From: Thalassolituus maritimus
Lineage (GTDB): Bacteria; Pseudomonadota; Gammaproteobacteria; Pseudomonadales; Oceanobacteraceae
NCBI GenBank assembly: GCA_913019975.1
Contig: CAJWBH010000003.1
Coordinates: 1-64,000 of the forward strand
DNA length: 64,000 bases
Reading direction: 5' to 3'
The notes under the pieces are model-generated. The model worked only from the letters and a program-made list of their open reading frames with translations, was not told the origin of the DNA and searched no databases. Positions 17,602 through 26,859 of the stretch are shown here, piece after piece (the first letter of the stretch is position 1; each line of letters opens with the position of its first letter). The position numbers were made by a program, and so were the translations under genes.

Positions 17602-18811
17602 TGCCTTTCTCCCCGCTCATTTCTGCCTGACGTTGCAACAATTTGCCCTCTCTGCTTACCAATTGAATGCCAGCGTCGCCGGCAATAACGAAATGCCCGG
17701 CTTCACTGCGAATAACTGATGCTGCGCCTTTGCGGCCAGCGATGATTGTCGATTCTGCTCCTGATAGCTGAGCGTTCAGCGTCACCACGCTACCGCCGTT
17801 TCCGACTAGCATCGCACCTCGATCTGAACTGAAACCTCCCAGCAGAGTTTGCTCAGAACCGGTATCGAGCACTTGCCAGGTAATGCCGTCATCATCGGAG
17901 CGGTAGGTGTGTCCGCGCAGAGCGAAAAGAATCTGGGTATCCCCTTCATCGAGCAATCCAAAAAGAGAGCCGTCGTAAGGTGCTGACTGACCAACCCAGG
18001 TTTCACCCATGTCGTCTGATCGAAGCATAAGCCCCATTTCACCGACAATTGTCAGTGAGCGTTCGCCGACGCGGGTAATTGCGTTGAGGTGCAAGCGATT
18101 CGGGTTTGGCAGTCTTGAACTGATTTCAAACCACTCATTGCCACCGTCCATCGTCTGGAAGGCCATCCCGTACGCACCGACTGCAATACCTTCTCTCGCT
18201 GACCAGAAATACACATCAAGGAAGGGTTTGGTCGAGCCAGTTTCGAGATCGTACTCAGCATCCTGAAATGCAAATTCTGCATTCTCCAGAGCAGTCATGG
18301 CCTGCTCTACATCCATATCGGAGCCCGTTTCCTGAATTGCTTCTAAGCGCTCTTCCGCATTTGTCAGGTTATTCCGTGCCGACCTCAGCATCGCTTCATT
18401 GGCTTTGAAGCCGTCAAACTGTTTCGTCCAGTTTGATCCACCGTCCATCGTGTTGAGAATCACGCCGTCATGGCCGACAGCCCAGCCATTCTGTTCATCA
18501 GCAAAATCAACGGAAGTTAAGGTTGTGGTTACAGGAACGCTACCCTGACTCCAGGTGAAGCCGTTGTCTGTTGAAACGATAGCGTGGCCGTAGGCACCAA
18601 CACTGACAAGCGCTTGACCACGATCTGTAACATCAAGTAACAATGATTCATGCGCCTTGTCGGACGACATTGCAGGTGTCTGGAGAGGATCCTGCCACTC
18701 TGCGAATGCTCCGGTTGATGTAGCCAGAGCCCCGCTAATGAACAGACCCGAGAGGAGGCTTAGCCCGCTCTTTTGGTTGCCTGCCCATGGCCTGACCAAA
18801 TCAGAAAACAT
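17594..18811 (-). CDS. YCF48/BNR-repeat exported protein
   Basis: A 405-residue protein with an N-terminal export signal (hydrophobic stretch around residues 17-38) and repeated beta-propeller blades of the YCF48/BNR type. The recurring pattern is a Gly-rich strand followed by TMDGG.NW or S.DDG.TW (for example NTMDGGSNWTKQF, QTMDGGNEWFEI, SDDMGETWVGQ, SDDDGITWQVL). A helical insertion (about 140-195) interrupts the blades. It probably acts in the periplasm as a scaffold for the co-transcribed exporter, whose gene it overlaps by eight bases. Despite the family name there is no link to photosynthesis here. Confidence 0.85.
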   Translation of the reverse strand: MFSDLVRPWAGNQKSGLSLLSGLFISGALATSTGAFAEWQDPLQTPAMSSDKAHESLLLDVTDRGQALVSVGAYGHAIVSTDNGFTWSQGSVPVTTTLTSVDFADEQNGWAVGHDGVILNTMDGGSNWTKQFDGFKANEAMLRSARNNLTNAEERLEAIQETGSDMDVEQAMTALENAEFAFQDAEYDLETGSTKPFLDVYFWSAREGIAVGAYGMAFQTMDGGNEWFEISSRLPNPNRLHLNAITRVGERSLTIVGEMGLMLRSDDMGETWVGQSAPYDGSLFGLLDEGDTQILFALRGHTYRSDDDGITWQVLDTGSEQTLLGGFSSDRGAMLVGNGGSVVTLNAQLSGAESTIIAGRKGAASVIRSEAGHFVIAGDAGIQLVSREGKLLQRQAEMSGEKGNE

Positions 18812-18846
18812 ATAAAACCCCGTATTATTAGCATTATTAAAGCGGC

Positions 18847-18904
18847 GCTAGTCTAGCGGACAGCCCTACCACTGACTAACACGCTCTTGTTACGTTATGT
18901 AACC
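18847..18904. promoter_or_regulatory. Two palindromes upstream of the YCF48/RND unit
   Basis: A perfect palindrome CGCTAG-T-CTAGCG (18847-18859) and an inverted repeat GTTAC-N5-GTAAC (18890-18904) lie 36 and 79 bases upstream of the YCF48-like start. They are in the 156-base gap that separates it from the DUF1329 gene. Both are plausible operators; the proteins that bind them are unknown. Confidence 0.4.
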
Positions 18905-18967
18905 AAACTGGCGCTTCCCGCACCTTACTGCTACGCCCCCTTGACAGTGAAAATTACCGGGGAGGTG

Positions 18968-20377
18968 TTATCGGCGTCCGCGTCGACGCAATTCAGCCGG
19001 TGTGAAGTAACGGTCACCCGGAGGTGGGTTACTGTAGTCAATTTCTTCGGGCTCTTCGTTCATCAAGCCCTGTACATGGTAGCGGCGGTCGCGAAGATCA
19101 TGGAACACATCCATGCCCGTCCAGGTCACCGGTAGCTCATAATACGTCTTAATATAGGCCATGCTCACACGCCACAACTGGCCATTCATATCGTACTGAT
19201 CTGCTACCGCAATGCTCCAGGTATCTTCATCAATATAGAACACTCTTTTGCTGTAAACATGCCTCATACCATCTTTAAGCGTACCTTCAACGACCCAGAC
19301 ACGATGTTTTTCATAGCGGGTGTATTCTGGGTTGAGATGCCCTGGGCGCAGAATATCGTTGTAACTTGCCTCATTCGAGGTGAGACGATAGTTATTGTAT
19401 GGAATGTAAATTTCGCGTTTATCGATAAGTTTCCAGTTATAGCGGTCCGGCGAACCGTTATAAATGTCCGTGTCGTCGGCATAGCGTAAGCCATCGGCAG
19501 CGGCAATAGGCGTGTCGTACGCAAGGTTAGGGGCACGACGTACACGACGCTGACCAGCGTTGTAACCCCAAGCCTGCCGGGCATCGTTTGCCTGGTTAAG
19601 AGGTTCATGGACCAGTACCGCACCACCAGCGAGACGCGCTGGTGCTTTGGTCACAGACAGATAATAGAACAGTAAGTTATCCAGCTCTTCAATCGTTTTA
19701 TCCTGACGGTAGTAGTTGAATTCAACCTGTTGCTCTACCGTAGTCGGTGTGAACTTGCCGTCCTGATGAACTGCAACCTCTGAAGCCTGCAGCTGCAGGT
19801 AGGTGCCACGCCAGCGAGTAATGTGATTCCAGACCGCCTGAACACCCGCCTGATTTTTATTATCACTCAGGATGGGGAACGGAATACCCGCGTACGAATA
19901 AAGAAGCGAGTTACCACCGTCTGCTAATTCGGCACGTAACGCATTTTTGTAGGTGTTTTCATATACCCACTCAGGTGCTGCAGCTGTACGACGAGTCTGG
20001 TACACAGGCATTTTGAAGGTGTCAGGGTATGTCCTGAACATCTCTTTCTGCCCTTCTGTCAGATTATTGCTGTACTGATTCATGTTCTGAGCAGTCACAG
20101 TAAACAGAGGCTGGTCGTCCGGAAATGGATCAGGGTGATGTTGCCCTGGCTCTTTATATTCAACCGGCGGCAGAGTCAGTCCACCCCGCCATGGGGGAAT
20201 ATCACGGCCGTTGCCCTCGCGCTGCCCACCCATGGGAGTGAGGACAGACTTAAGCCGTTCGGCTTCAGAAACTGAGACAGAGGCATAGGCCTGCGACACA
20301 AACATACCACCCGCCACGCATAGCGTGGCAAGCAATGAGAAACCGCGTTTTACACGGATGATACCTGAAAGATCCAT
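18968..20377 (-). CDS. DUF1329 family exported protein
   Basis: A 469-residue protein with a signal peptide (hydrophobic stretch, then SQAYASVSVSEAERLK). It matches the DUF1329 family, which shares the lipoprotein-localisation (LolA/LolB-like) fold and is thought to handle lipids between membranes. Typical features are the Tyr/Trp/Arg-rich beta segments (NPEYTRYEKHRVWVVEGTLK) and KRVFYIDEDTWSIAVADQYD. The usual partner DUF1302 is absent from the window. It follows pepN by only 14 bases on the same strand, so it may be read through from the nadK-pepN operon, and it lies upstream of the YCF48/RND unit. Confidence 0.87.
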   Translation of the reverse strand: MDLSGIIRVKRGFSLLATLCVAGGMFVSQAYASVSVSEAERLKSVLTPMGGQREGNGRDIPPWRGGLTLPPVEYKEPGQHHPDPFPDDQPLFTVTAQNMNQYSNNLTEGQKEMFRTYPDTFKMPVYQTRRTAAAPEWVYENTYKNALRAELADGGNSLLYSYAGIPFPILSDNKNQAGVQAVWNHITRWRGTYLQLQASEVAVHQDGKFTPTTVEQQVEFNYYRQDKTIEELDNLLFYYLSVTKAPARLAGGAVLVHEPLNQANDARQAWGYNAGQRRVRRAPNLAYDTPIAAADGLRYADDTDIYNGSPDRYNWKLIDKREIYIPYNNYRLTSNEASYNDILRPGHLNPEYTRYEKHRVWVVEGTLKDGMRHVYSKRVFYIDEDTWSIAVADQYDMNGQLWRVSMAYIKTYYELPVTWTGMDVFHDLRDRRYHVQGLMNEEPEEIDYSNPPPGDRYFTPAELRRRGRR

Positions 20378-20391
20378 CAGATCAGTTTTCC

Positions 20392-23007
20392 TTAAACCAA
20401 ACTCTTGCTAACAACTTCATACACGTCTTTCGAGAGACTGCCGCCATCCATGATTCGTTGCAACTCAGCTTTCATCAAGTGTGACTGACTTGGCACTAAA
20501 CGCTTCCAGCGGGTCAGTGGCGTCAGGAGTCGTGAAGCTATCTGAGGGTTGCTTGCGTTCAAACGGATAACTGCATCTGCCAGCAGACGGTAACCACGGC
20601 CATTTTCACTATGAAAATGACACAGTGCCTGATTCGCAAACGCACCAATGACTGAGCGCACCTTGTTGGGGTTGCGCCAGTCGAATGCTTCGTGCTCCAG
20701 CATTTTTTCAATATGCTCCGGCGAGCCCAATCGTGAAGAGCCACACTGGACTGTCAGCCACTGATTTACAACCAGTGAATCGTGTTTCCACTGCTCGTAA
20801 AACGCATTCAGTGCTTCCTGCGCTTCAGCTTCATCACCGCATGTCACGAGAACACGCAGTGCCGCCATCTGATCGGTCATGTTGTCTGCACTGTTAAACT
20901 GCGCCTTAGCCGCTTCGATACCATCCGAAGATGCGCGCGCCCAGTACGAAAGCGCAAGATTTTTCAGCGAGCGACGCGCCATATCAGCCGGTGCAGGCTG
21001 GTATTCGGCAGGGACATTCAAGCGTTCGTAGCAAGCCTTAAAGTCTTCGTTTAACGCTTCAGCCACCTCAGACAGAACCTGCTCACGACCATTGTGAATA
21101 GCGACAGGATCATAAGACTTCCGCGTTTCTGCGATGTACGCCTCGGATGGCAATGCCATCAGGTAAGCAACCATCGCCGGGTCCAGACTCTCGTCACTGA
21201 TTACACTGTGCAGTGCGTCAATGTCTTCTTTAACGAGCTTAAAACGCCCTTTCTCCGCCAGCGCAATCCAGTGCAGCATCAGTTGCTGTCCGGCATCCCA
21301 GCGGTTAAAACCATCACTGTCGTGCTGCAACATGAAGCGCAACGCAGACTGGCTGTGCTGATAATTAATACGCACCGGCGCGGAGAAATCGCGGAACAGT
21401 GACACAACAGGCTCTTCGATCACGCCACCGAAACTGAAGGTCTGCTCGGCCTCGCGGAAATGCAGAACCTGGCTTTCTTCGGTCCACGAATCGGCTTTGT
21501 CCGGGCGAATTTCCATATCTTCGCCGCTTTGAGCAATAAAGCCCAACTGAACAGGAATCCACAGCGGCTTCTTATTCGTTTGCCCTGGTGTGTCAGGGAT
21601 ACTCTGGCGCAGATTAATAGTCAGGCGTTCTGCCGCATGATCGTATTGGGTAAGTACTTCAACCACCGGCGTACCCGACTGTTTGTACCAGAGGCGGAAC
21701 TGGCTGAGATCAACGCCATTGGCGTCTTCCATTGCCTGAACAAAATCGTTGATGGTGACAGCCTGACCATCGTGGCGCTCGAAATACAGATCAGAACCTT
21801 TACGGAATCCTTCGGCGCCCAGAATTTTGTGCAACATACGAACAATTTCAGCGCCTTTCTCATAGATGGTCACTGTGTAGAAGTTGGAAATCTCGATGTA
21901 GGAGTCTGGTTGCACCGGATGCGCCATCGGCCCACCGTCTTCCGCGAACTGAACAGTGCGCAGCATACTGGCGTCTTCAATTCGTTTCACAGTGGGTGAA
22001 TTCATATCCGCGGAGAAACAGGCATCCCGGAACACAGTAAAACCTTCTTTGAGGCTTAACTGAAACCAGTCGCGACAGGTAACGCGGTTGCCCGACCAGT
22101 TGTGAAAATATTCGTGAGCCACAATGGCTTCGATACGTTGATACGCGGCATCGGTCGCGGTAGCTGGGTTAGCGAGAACACAGGACGAGTTAAAAATATT
22201 CAGACCTTTGTTTTCCATGGCCCCCATGTTGAAGTCATCAACGGCGACGATCATGAAAATATCCAGATCGTATTCGCGGCCATAGACTTCTTCGTCCCAT
22301 CGCATAGAGCGCTTCAGAGCGTCCAGTGCGTATTCTGTTTTATCAACGTTCTGAGGTTCAACAAAAATCCGCAGCAGCACTTCACGACCTGAGCAGGTAG
22401 TGAAGTGATCATCACGAACCTGAAGATCCCCTGCCACCAGCGCAAACAGGTAGGCCGGCTTTTTATGCGGATCGTGCCAGACGACGTGCTTTTTGCCATC
22501 TTCAGTTTTTTCACTCACCGGGTTGCCGTTCGACAGCAACACTGGGAACTGTTCAGCATCGGCGATTATTTCAGTTGTAAACACTGACATAACATCCGGG
22601 CGGTCCGGGTAGTAAGTGATACGACGGAAGCCTTCGGCCTCGCACTGTGTGCAATACATACCGCCTGAACGATACAGCCCTTCCAATGCTGTATTTTTTT
22701 CTGGATATATCTGAGTAGATATTTCCAAAGTATGTGAAGCGCCTAAGCTACTGAGAGTCAGTGTTTCCTCACCCACCACATAGTCATCGTTCGTCAGTTC
22801 GTTTCCGTCAAGACGGATACTAAGAAGTTCAAGGTCCTGCCCGTTAAGTACGAGTTCATTACCGTCCCCGGCCTGCTTGAGTGTCAGAACGGAATGCACC
22901 TGTGTATAGCCATCGTTTAACTCAAATTTAAGATGGGTATCCGTCACTTGATAGGCGGGTGCTTGGTAGTCCGCTAACTGAATCGCCTTCGGTTGAGCGT
23001 CACGCAT
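20392..23007 (-). CDS. pepN: Aminopeptidase N
   Basis: An 871-residue M1 zinc metallopeptidase, almost exactly the length of E. coli PepN; it removes N-terminal residues from peptides in the cytoplasm. The exopeptidase motif GAMEN and the zinc site HEYFHNWSGNRVTCRDWF with a downstream catalytic Glu (LKEG, 18 residues on) are intact. It is the sixth gene of the nadK operon; one base separates its ATG from the stop of the DUF2797 gene. Confidence 0.96.
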   Translation of the reverse strand: MRDAQPKAIQLADYQAPAYQVTDTHLKFELNDGYTQVHSVLTLKQAGDGNELVLNGQDLELLSIRLDGNELTNDDYVVGEETLTLSSLGASHTLEISTQIYPEKNTALEGLYRSGGMYCTQCEAEGFRRITYYPDRPDVMSVFTTEIIADAEQFPVLLSNGNPVSEKTEDGKKHVVWHDPHKKPAYLFALVAGDLQVRDDHFTTCSGREVLLRIFVEPQNVDKTEYALDALKRSMRWDEEVYGREYDLDIFMIVAVDDFNMGAMENKGLNIFNSSCVLANPATATDAAYQRIEAIVAHEYFHNWSGNRVTCRDWFQLSLKEGFTVFRDACFSADMNSPTVKRIEDASMLRTVQFAEDGGPMAHPVQPDSYIEISNFYTVTIYEKGAEIVRMLHKILGAEGFRKGSDLYFERHDGQAVTINDFVQAMEDANGVDLSQFRLWYKQSGTPVVEVLTQYDHAAERLTINLRQSIPDTPGQTNKKPLWIPVQLGFIAQSGEDMEIRPDKADSWTEESQVLHFREAEQTFSFGGVIEEPVVSLFRDFSAPVRINYQHSQSALRFMLQHDSDGFNRWDAGQQLMLHWIALAEKGRFKLVKEDIDALHSVISDESLDPAMVAYLMALPSEAYIAETRKSYDPVAIHNGREQVLSEVAEALNEDFKACYERLNVPAEYQPAPADMARRSLKNLALSYWARASSDGIEAAKAQFNSADNMTDQMAALRVLVTCGDEAEAQEALNAFYEQWKHDSLVVNQWLTVQCGSSRLGSPEHIEKMLEHEAFDWRNPNKVRSVIGAFANQALCHFHSENGRGYRLLADAVIRLNASNPQIASRLLTPLTRWKRLVPSQSHLMKAELQRIMDGGSLSKDVYEVVSKSLV

Positions 23008-23008
23008 G

Positions 23009-23851
23009 TTAAGACTCCCTGTTCACTGTCACTCTGACGTTGTATGAGGTAAATTTCCGCACATTGATGACTCCAGTATCGAGAATCAGGTACTGCCCCT
23101 TCATGCCCATCAGGCGCCCCGATACTTCTGCGGTTTTATCGAAATTATGACTACTTACTTTGGTCGGGTATTCAATTACTGGGTAATTAAAGTGCCGGAC
23201 GCTCTCGTTCGTCAACCATGTAATTGAGCCAGGACCCTGCTCCAGCTCAAGCTGATTGAGTTCTTCAGCAAAATGTTCTTTGAGGCGGTCTCTTTCTGCG
23301 ACCAGGTCCAGTTCTGGCGAATCGCCTTTCAGCATTGCCCGCCAGTTCGTTTTATCGGCGATATCGCGGCGGATAATATCTTCGACCAACCCTGCCAGTC
23401 GTCGTGTTGCGACTCTCGCAATTGGTAAGGCTTGCGCAGCGCCCTGATCCAGCCAGCGGGAAGGCATGTTCTTCATCCGCGTAATGCCGACCTTGATGCC
23501 CGACGAATTGGCCAGGTAAACGATATGATCGTTAAAACAAACGCGCTCACCCCACGCTGCATCCCGGCAGGTACCAAGGTGAAAGTGGCACTTTTCAGGG
23601 CTCATGATGCAGGAATCGCATTCCGGCAGTTTGGTAAAGCAGGGGTAACAATATCCCTGGCTGAAACTTTTATTGGTTGGCCGGTTACAGGCACGACAAT
23701 GGATGTCGCCCTCCCACGAGAGGGACAGGCTTTTTCCGAGAAAATCGTTGATCGGGTACTCTTCATTGTTGAGCACCAGCGAGTATGCCACCGTTGCCGC
23801 TGGGCGAATGCGCATCTTATCCAGATGGCCGGAAAATTCTGACTTGCTCAT
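23009..23851 (-). CDS. DUF2797 family protein
   Basis: A 280-residue cytoplasmic protein of the DUF2797 family. A cysteine-rich region (about residues 50-100) with CRACNRPT, YCYPC and CDSC plus nearby His suggests one or two zinc-binding knuckles. The remainder contains IKVGITRMKNMPSRWLDQGA, a stretch that resembles GIY-YIG-like folds, but I would not assert nuclease activity. Its ATG overlaps the yeaC-like stop by four bases, and pepN follows after one base. Confidence 0.85.
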   Translation of the reverse strand: MSKSEFSGHLDKMRIRPAATVAYSLVLNNEEYPINDFLGKSLSLSWEGDIHCRACNRPTNKSFSQGYCYPCFTKLPECDSCIMSPEKCHFHLGTCRDAAWGERVCFNDHIVYLANSSGIKVGITRMKNMPSRWLDQGAAQALPIARVATRRLAGLVEDIIRRDIADKTNWRAMLKGDSPELDLVAERDRLKEHFAEELNQLELEQGPGSITWLTNESVRHFNYPVIEYPTKVSSHNFDKTAEVSGRLMGMKGQYLILDTGVINVRKFTSYNVRVTVNRES

Positions 23852-24093
23852 TGGATATTCAGCGGTTGAGTGTCGTCGTCTTTACCAGATTTGCACCCCT
23901 GATCGAGATATCCTACTCGTTGATCGGCAGGCACATCGTGGGTGTTTTCGTAATAGATGATGGCTTCCATGCATAATTCCCGCTGCCCATCCTCAAGCTT
24001 GCGGCCATTTGGCCAACGCCCGGTTGCAACAGCATTTTTCAGGTTTTCGTACACTTCGGGTGTAAGCGAACGGATCAGATCTTCAAGATTCAT
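23848..24093 (-). CDS. YeaC-like DUF1315 protein
   Basis: An 81-residue protein matching the DUF1315/YeaC family: MNLEDLIRSLTPEVYENLKN, then GRWPNG and LCMEAIIYYE. These small cytoplasmic proteins have no known function and are frequently found next to pepN in gammaproteobacteria. It overlaps the rhomboid gene by 11 bases and the DUF2797 gene by four, so translation is coupled on both sides. Confidence 0.88.
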   Translation of the reverse strand: MNLEDLIRSLTPEVYENLKNAVATGRWPNGRKLEDGQRELCMEAIIYYENTHDVPADQRVGYLDQGCKSGKDDDTQPLNIQ

Positions 24094-24919
24094 TATTTCT
24101 CCGATTAGGATTTGGCCAGATCACGGCCAGCAGGAAGCCACACAATAAACCGCCCAGATGCCCGCCATGAGCAGACCCCGACAGGCCCGGCACCACGGTG
24201 TCGCCGAACAGCATAATCACCATAAAGAAAATCATTACCCCCAACAAGGCCGGAGGAACGCCATAATTAATTCTGTAACGGTACTGACGAAGCCCGGTCC
24301 AGGCCGCTAAACCATAGACAACGCCCGAGATACCACCGAACGCTGGACCAGCCAGCCACCATTGCAACAGGTTTCCGCTAATGCCGCACAGTACAAGCAA
24401 TGCCAGAATTCCGAAACGCTCGCCCTGACGTTCCATGGCTCCGGCCAGTACCCAGATCCACAAGGTATTGAACAGCAGATGCATCACACTAAAGTGCAGC
24501 AGCGTTGGCCGCCACATTTCCCAGAACGACATATTCAGATAGGTAGAAAGCTGATTTCGGGCGTCGGGCCAGAGAGACTGGCTATTCTCCAGCCATGCGT
24601 GCCAGTCATTCGAAACATGCTGCCAGCCAAACACGCAAGCCACCAGCACTATGAGAGCAACCGTTAACGGCACTGCGGTCAGCCGTTGGATGATCGAAGG
24701 GCCAGAACTCCCGACAGCCACTGGCTCCGCTAATGAGCCTTCTCTCCAGTCGTCCAGCAGCTCTTTGATACGCTCGATATCGTCGGGGTCGGCAATCAAT
24801 AACACCTGCTGATTACCTTCCTCGACAACGCGATGCACTATTTTCTCTGACCACAAATGCCGTGTCAGAGGCGACAGGTCAGTCTCCAGTGGAGCACTTA
24901 ATACGGCCAGCGGTTGCAT
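24083..24919 (-). CDS. Rhomboid family intramembrane serine protease
   Basis: A 278-residue GlpG-like protein: a soluble N-terminal domain of about 85 residues and six membrane helices. The nucleophile lies in GGISGVVYG (GxSG) and the catalytic His in GSAHGGHLGG; the L1-loop motif is WEMWRPTLLHFSVMHLLFN. Rhomboids cut transmembrane substrates within the bilayer; its substrate is unknown. Its ATG overlaps the stop codon of the upstream phosphatase gene by one base. It is distinct from the rhombosortase near 41 kb. Confidence 0.92.
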   Translation of the reverse strand: MQPLAVLSAPLETDLSPLTRHLWSEKIVHRVVEEGNQQVLLIADPDDIERIKELLDDWREGSLAEPVAVGSSGPSIIQRLTAVPLTVALIVLVACVFGWQHVSNDWHAWLENSQSLWPDARNQLSTYLNMSFWEMWRPTLLHFSVMHLLFNTLWIWVLAGAMERQGERFGILALLVLCGISGNLLQWWLAGPAFGGISGVVYGLAAWTGLRQYRYRINYGVPPALLGVMIFFMVIMLFGDTVVPGLSGSAHGGHLGGLLCGFLLAVIWPNPNRRNNES

Positions 24920-25875
24920 CAGCGCTCTTTCTTTTCAACGCGGACCCAGGCAAATTTGCCCTTCTGCAGATGACGTTCGGTATCCATCCGATACGCGACC
25001 AGGCGACCGTACTTCACTGCACTGTAATCAAGACAGGCGATGTTGGGTACGATGGGCTCGGGCAAGCCTGACATCCAGTAATGTCCGATAAACAGAGGTT
25101 TTTCATCAGGCCCGTAAAACAGTAACTGCTCTTTCTCGTCTTCACTGAGTAGCGCATGCTGCAGATCTTCAGGCAGAGGGTCAGGCTGAAAAATCACATC
25201 GTTATAGCGCTGCGGGTCTCCCGCCCAGAACTTGGTTCTGAAGAACTGTCTGACCATGCCGTCTTTTGCCGTCATTGAACGACCATCAGGCAATTTCAGC
25301 GAGGTTCCGCGTAACATCCGATCCAGAAACTGGTACAGAAATGAATCCGTCTGCACAGACTCAGGTAGCATGTCTTTCGTTATGTGATTCGAGCCATAAC
25401 GGCGCAGATACTCGTCGATCATCTGATGATCCCAGCAAGCATGGACCACCCGGAAGTGTTCGTACTCACGGAACAAGGGAATAGTCAGGAACCAATCGAG
25501 CATTTCATTGAATTCCTGCGGGTAATTCGCAAACTGCTCTAATGTCTGTTCAACAATAAAATTGTTGCGCGGCGTGTGCGGACGCAGAAACGGCTGGCGC
25601 ATGCCCGCCGGCGCCTCACTCAGATAAGTGACGACGTTGTACTCGTGATTACCCATAACGATATCGGCGTGCCCGGCTTCCACCATGTCTCGCACGATAT
25701 GACAGGCAAGCCGGATATTCGGCCCACGGTCAACGATGTCCCCGAGGAAAACGACTTTGCGCTTCGGATGCTGATACACCCCATTGCGCTTGCTGTAACC
25801 CATCTGTTCGAGCAGGTCGATCAGCGTCAGGCCACAGCCGTGAATGTCGCCTATCAGGTCATATCCCTGATGCAT
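24919..25875 (-). CDS. Metallophosphoesterase (serine/threonine phosphatase-like)
   Basis: A 318-residue cytoplasmic enzyme of the calcineurin-like superfamily with the three classic dimetal motifs near the N terminus: GDIHG, GDIVDRGP and GNHEYN; later His residues (VVHACWDH, FIGHYWM) complete the site. It resembles ApaH/PrpE-like phosphatases, but the substrate (phosphoprotein, dinucleotide or other) cannot be assigned. It is the second gene of the nadK operon; two bases separate it from nadK. Confidence 0.9.
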   Translation of the reverse strand: MHQGYDLIGDIHGCGLTLIDLLEQMGYSKRNGVYQHPKRKVVFLGDIVDRGPNIRLACHIVRDMVEAGHADIVMGNHEYNVVTYLSEAPAGMRQPFLRPHTPRNNFIVEQTLEQFANYPQEFNEMLDWFLTIPLFREYEHFRVVHACWDHQMIDEYLRRYGSNHITKDMLPESVQTDSFLYQFLDRMLRGTSLKLPDGRSMTAKDGMVRQFFRTKFWAGDPQRYNDVIFQPDPLPEDLQHALLSEDEKEQLLFYGPDEKPLFIGHYWMSGLPEPIVPNIACLDYSAVKYGRLVAYRMDTERHLQKGKFAWVRVEKKER

Positions 25876-25877
25876 AT

Positions 25878-26762
25878 TCAGTCTCCGAGGTTACTGCTCC
25901 AGCCCAACTTAGTACGACAGATCTCGTAAAAGTTATGACCTTTCGGATGGATCAGTTTCAGCTTGTGCGCTTTTTTACGGATAGTGATGCTGTCACCCGG
26001 TGCACAAGGAATGTGTGTCTGGCCGTCACAACTGATCGTCGGATACAGCCCCTGGCTCGCATCCACAACTATTTTCACTTCTGCCTTGCCGTCAACCACA
26101 ATCGGTCGACTCGACAGCGTATGCGGAAACATTGGCACCAGAACCAGTGCATCCAGACGCGGATGCATAATCGGGCCACCCCCAGACAAAGCATAGGCGG
26201 TAGATCCAGTCGGTGTTGAAACAATCAGACCATCAGAACGCAGGTGATAAACAAACTGACCTTCGATATAGAGGTCAAAGGCGATCATCCGGGCTGACTT
26301 ACCCGGGTGCAGAACCACGTCGTTCAAGCCGGTGGCTGAGCCAATCGGGTTACCATCCCGTTTGATTTCCGCATCCAGCAGGAAACGTCTTTCTTCTATA
26401 TAGTCGCCGTCGAGTACCGCCTGAACTGCTTCGCACATCTCTTCATCCGGGCTGATGTCGGTCAGGAACCCAAGACGACCACGGTTAATGCCCAGTACCG
26501 GTGTGTTGAACTTAGCCAGAGCCCGCGCAGCACCAAGAAGGCTGCCGTCACCGCCCACTACGATCACAAGATCGCAGATCTCGCCCAGCATATTCACATT
26601 GCTGACCTGCATTCCGTGACCCGGCATCACCTCCGCGATACGGTCGTCCAGAATGGTGTGATACCCCTCATCGAGCAGATAACGCGACAAACGACGGATA
26701 GTATCTATCACTTTATTACTGTTCAGTCGGCCGATCAGACCGATATTGCGGAACTCTTCCAT
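25878..26762 (-). CDS. nadK: NAD kinase
   Basis: A 294-residue ATP-NAD kinase that makes NADP from NAD in the cytoplasm. The diagnostic GGDGSLLGAARAL and NRGRLGFLTDI motifs and the NAD-binding STPTGSTAYALSGGGPI segment are all present. It is the first gene of a run of six tightly packed genes (nadK, phosphatase, rhomboid, yeaC, DUF2797, pepN), the same order as in Pseudomonas. Its promoter lies in the 97-base gap shared with the divergent DUF1853 gene. Confidence 0.97.
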   Translation of the reverse strand: MEEFRNIGLIGRLNSNKVIDTIRRLSRYLLDEGYHTILDDRIAEVMPGHGMQVSNVNMLGEICDLVIVVGGDGSLLGAARALAKFNTPVLGINRGRLGFLTDISPDEEMCEAVQAVLDGDYIEERRFLLDAEIKRDGNPIGSATGLNDVVLHPGKSARMIAFDLYIEGQFVYHLRSDGLIVSTPTGSTAYALSGGGPIMHPRLDALVLVPMFPHTLSSRPIVVDGKAEVKIVVDASQGLYPTISCDGQTHIPCAPGDSITIRKKAHKLKLIHPKGHNFYEICRTKLGWSSNLGD

Positions 26763-26859
26763 CAGAAAACTGGTAACCTCAACAAATCACGGGCTGCAGT
26801 CACCATCCTGCTGCAGCATCTTTTTATATACTATACCGCAGAACACCAGGCTTGACCCC

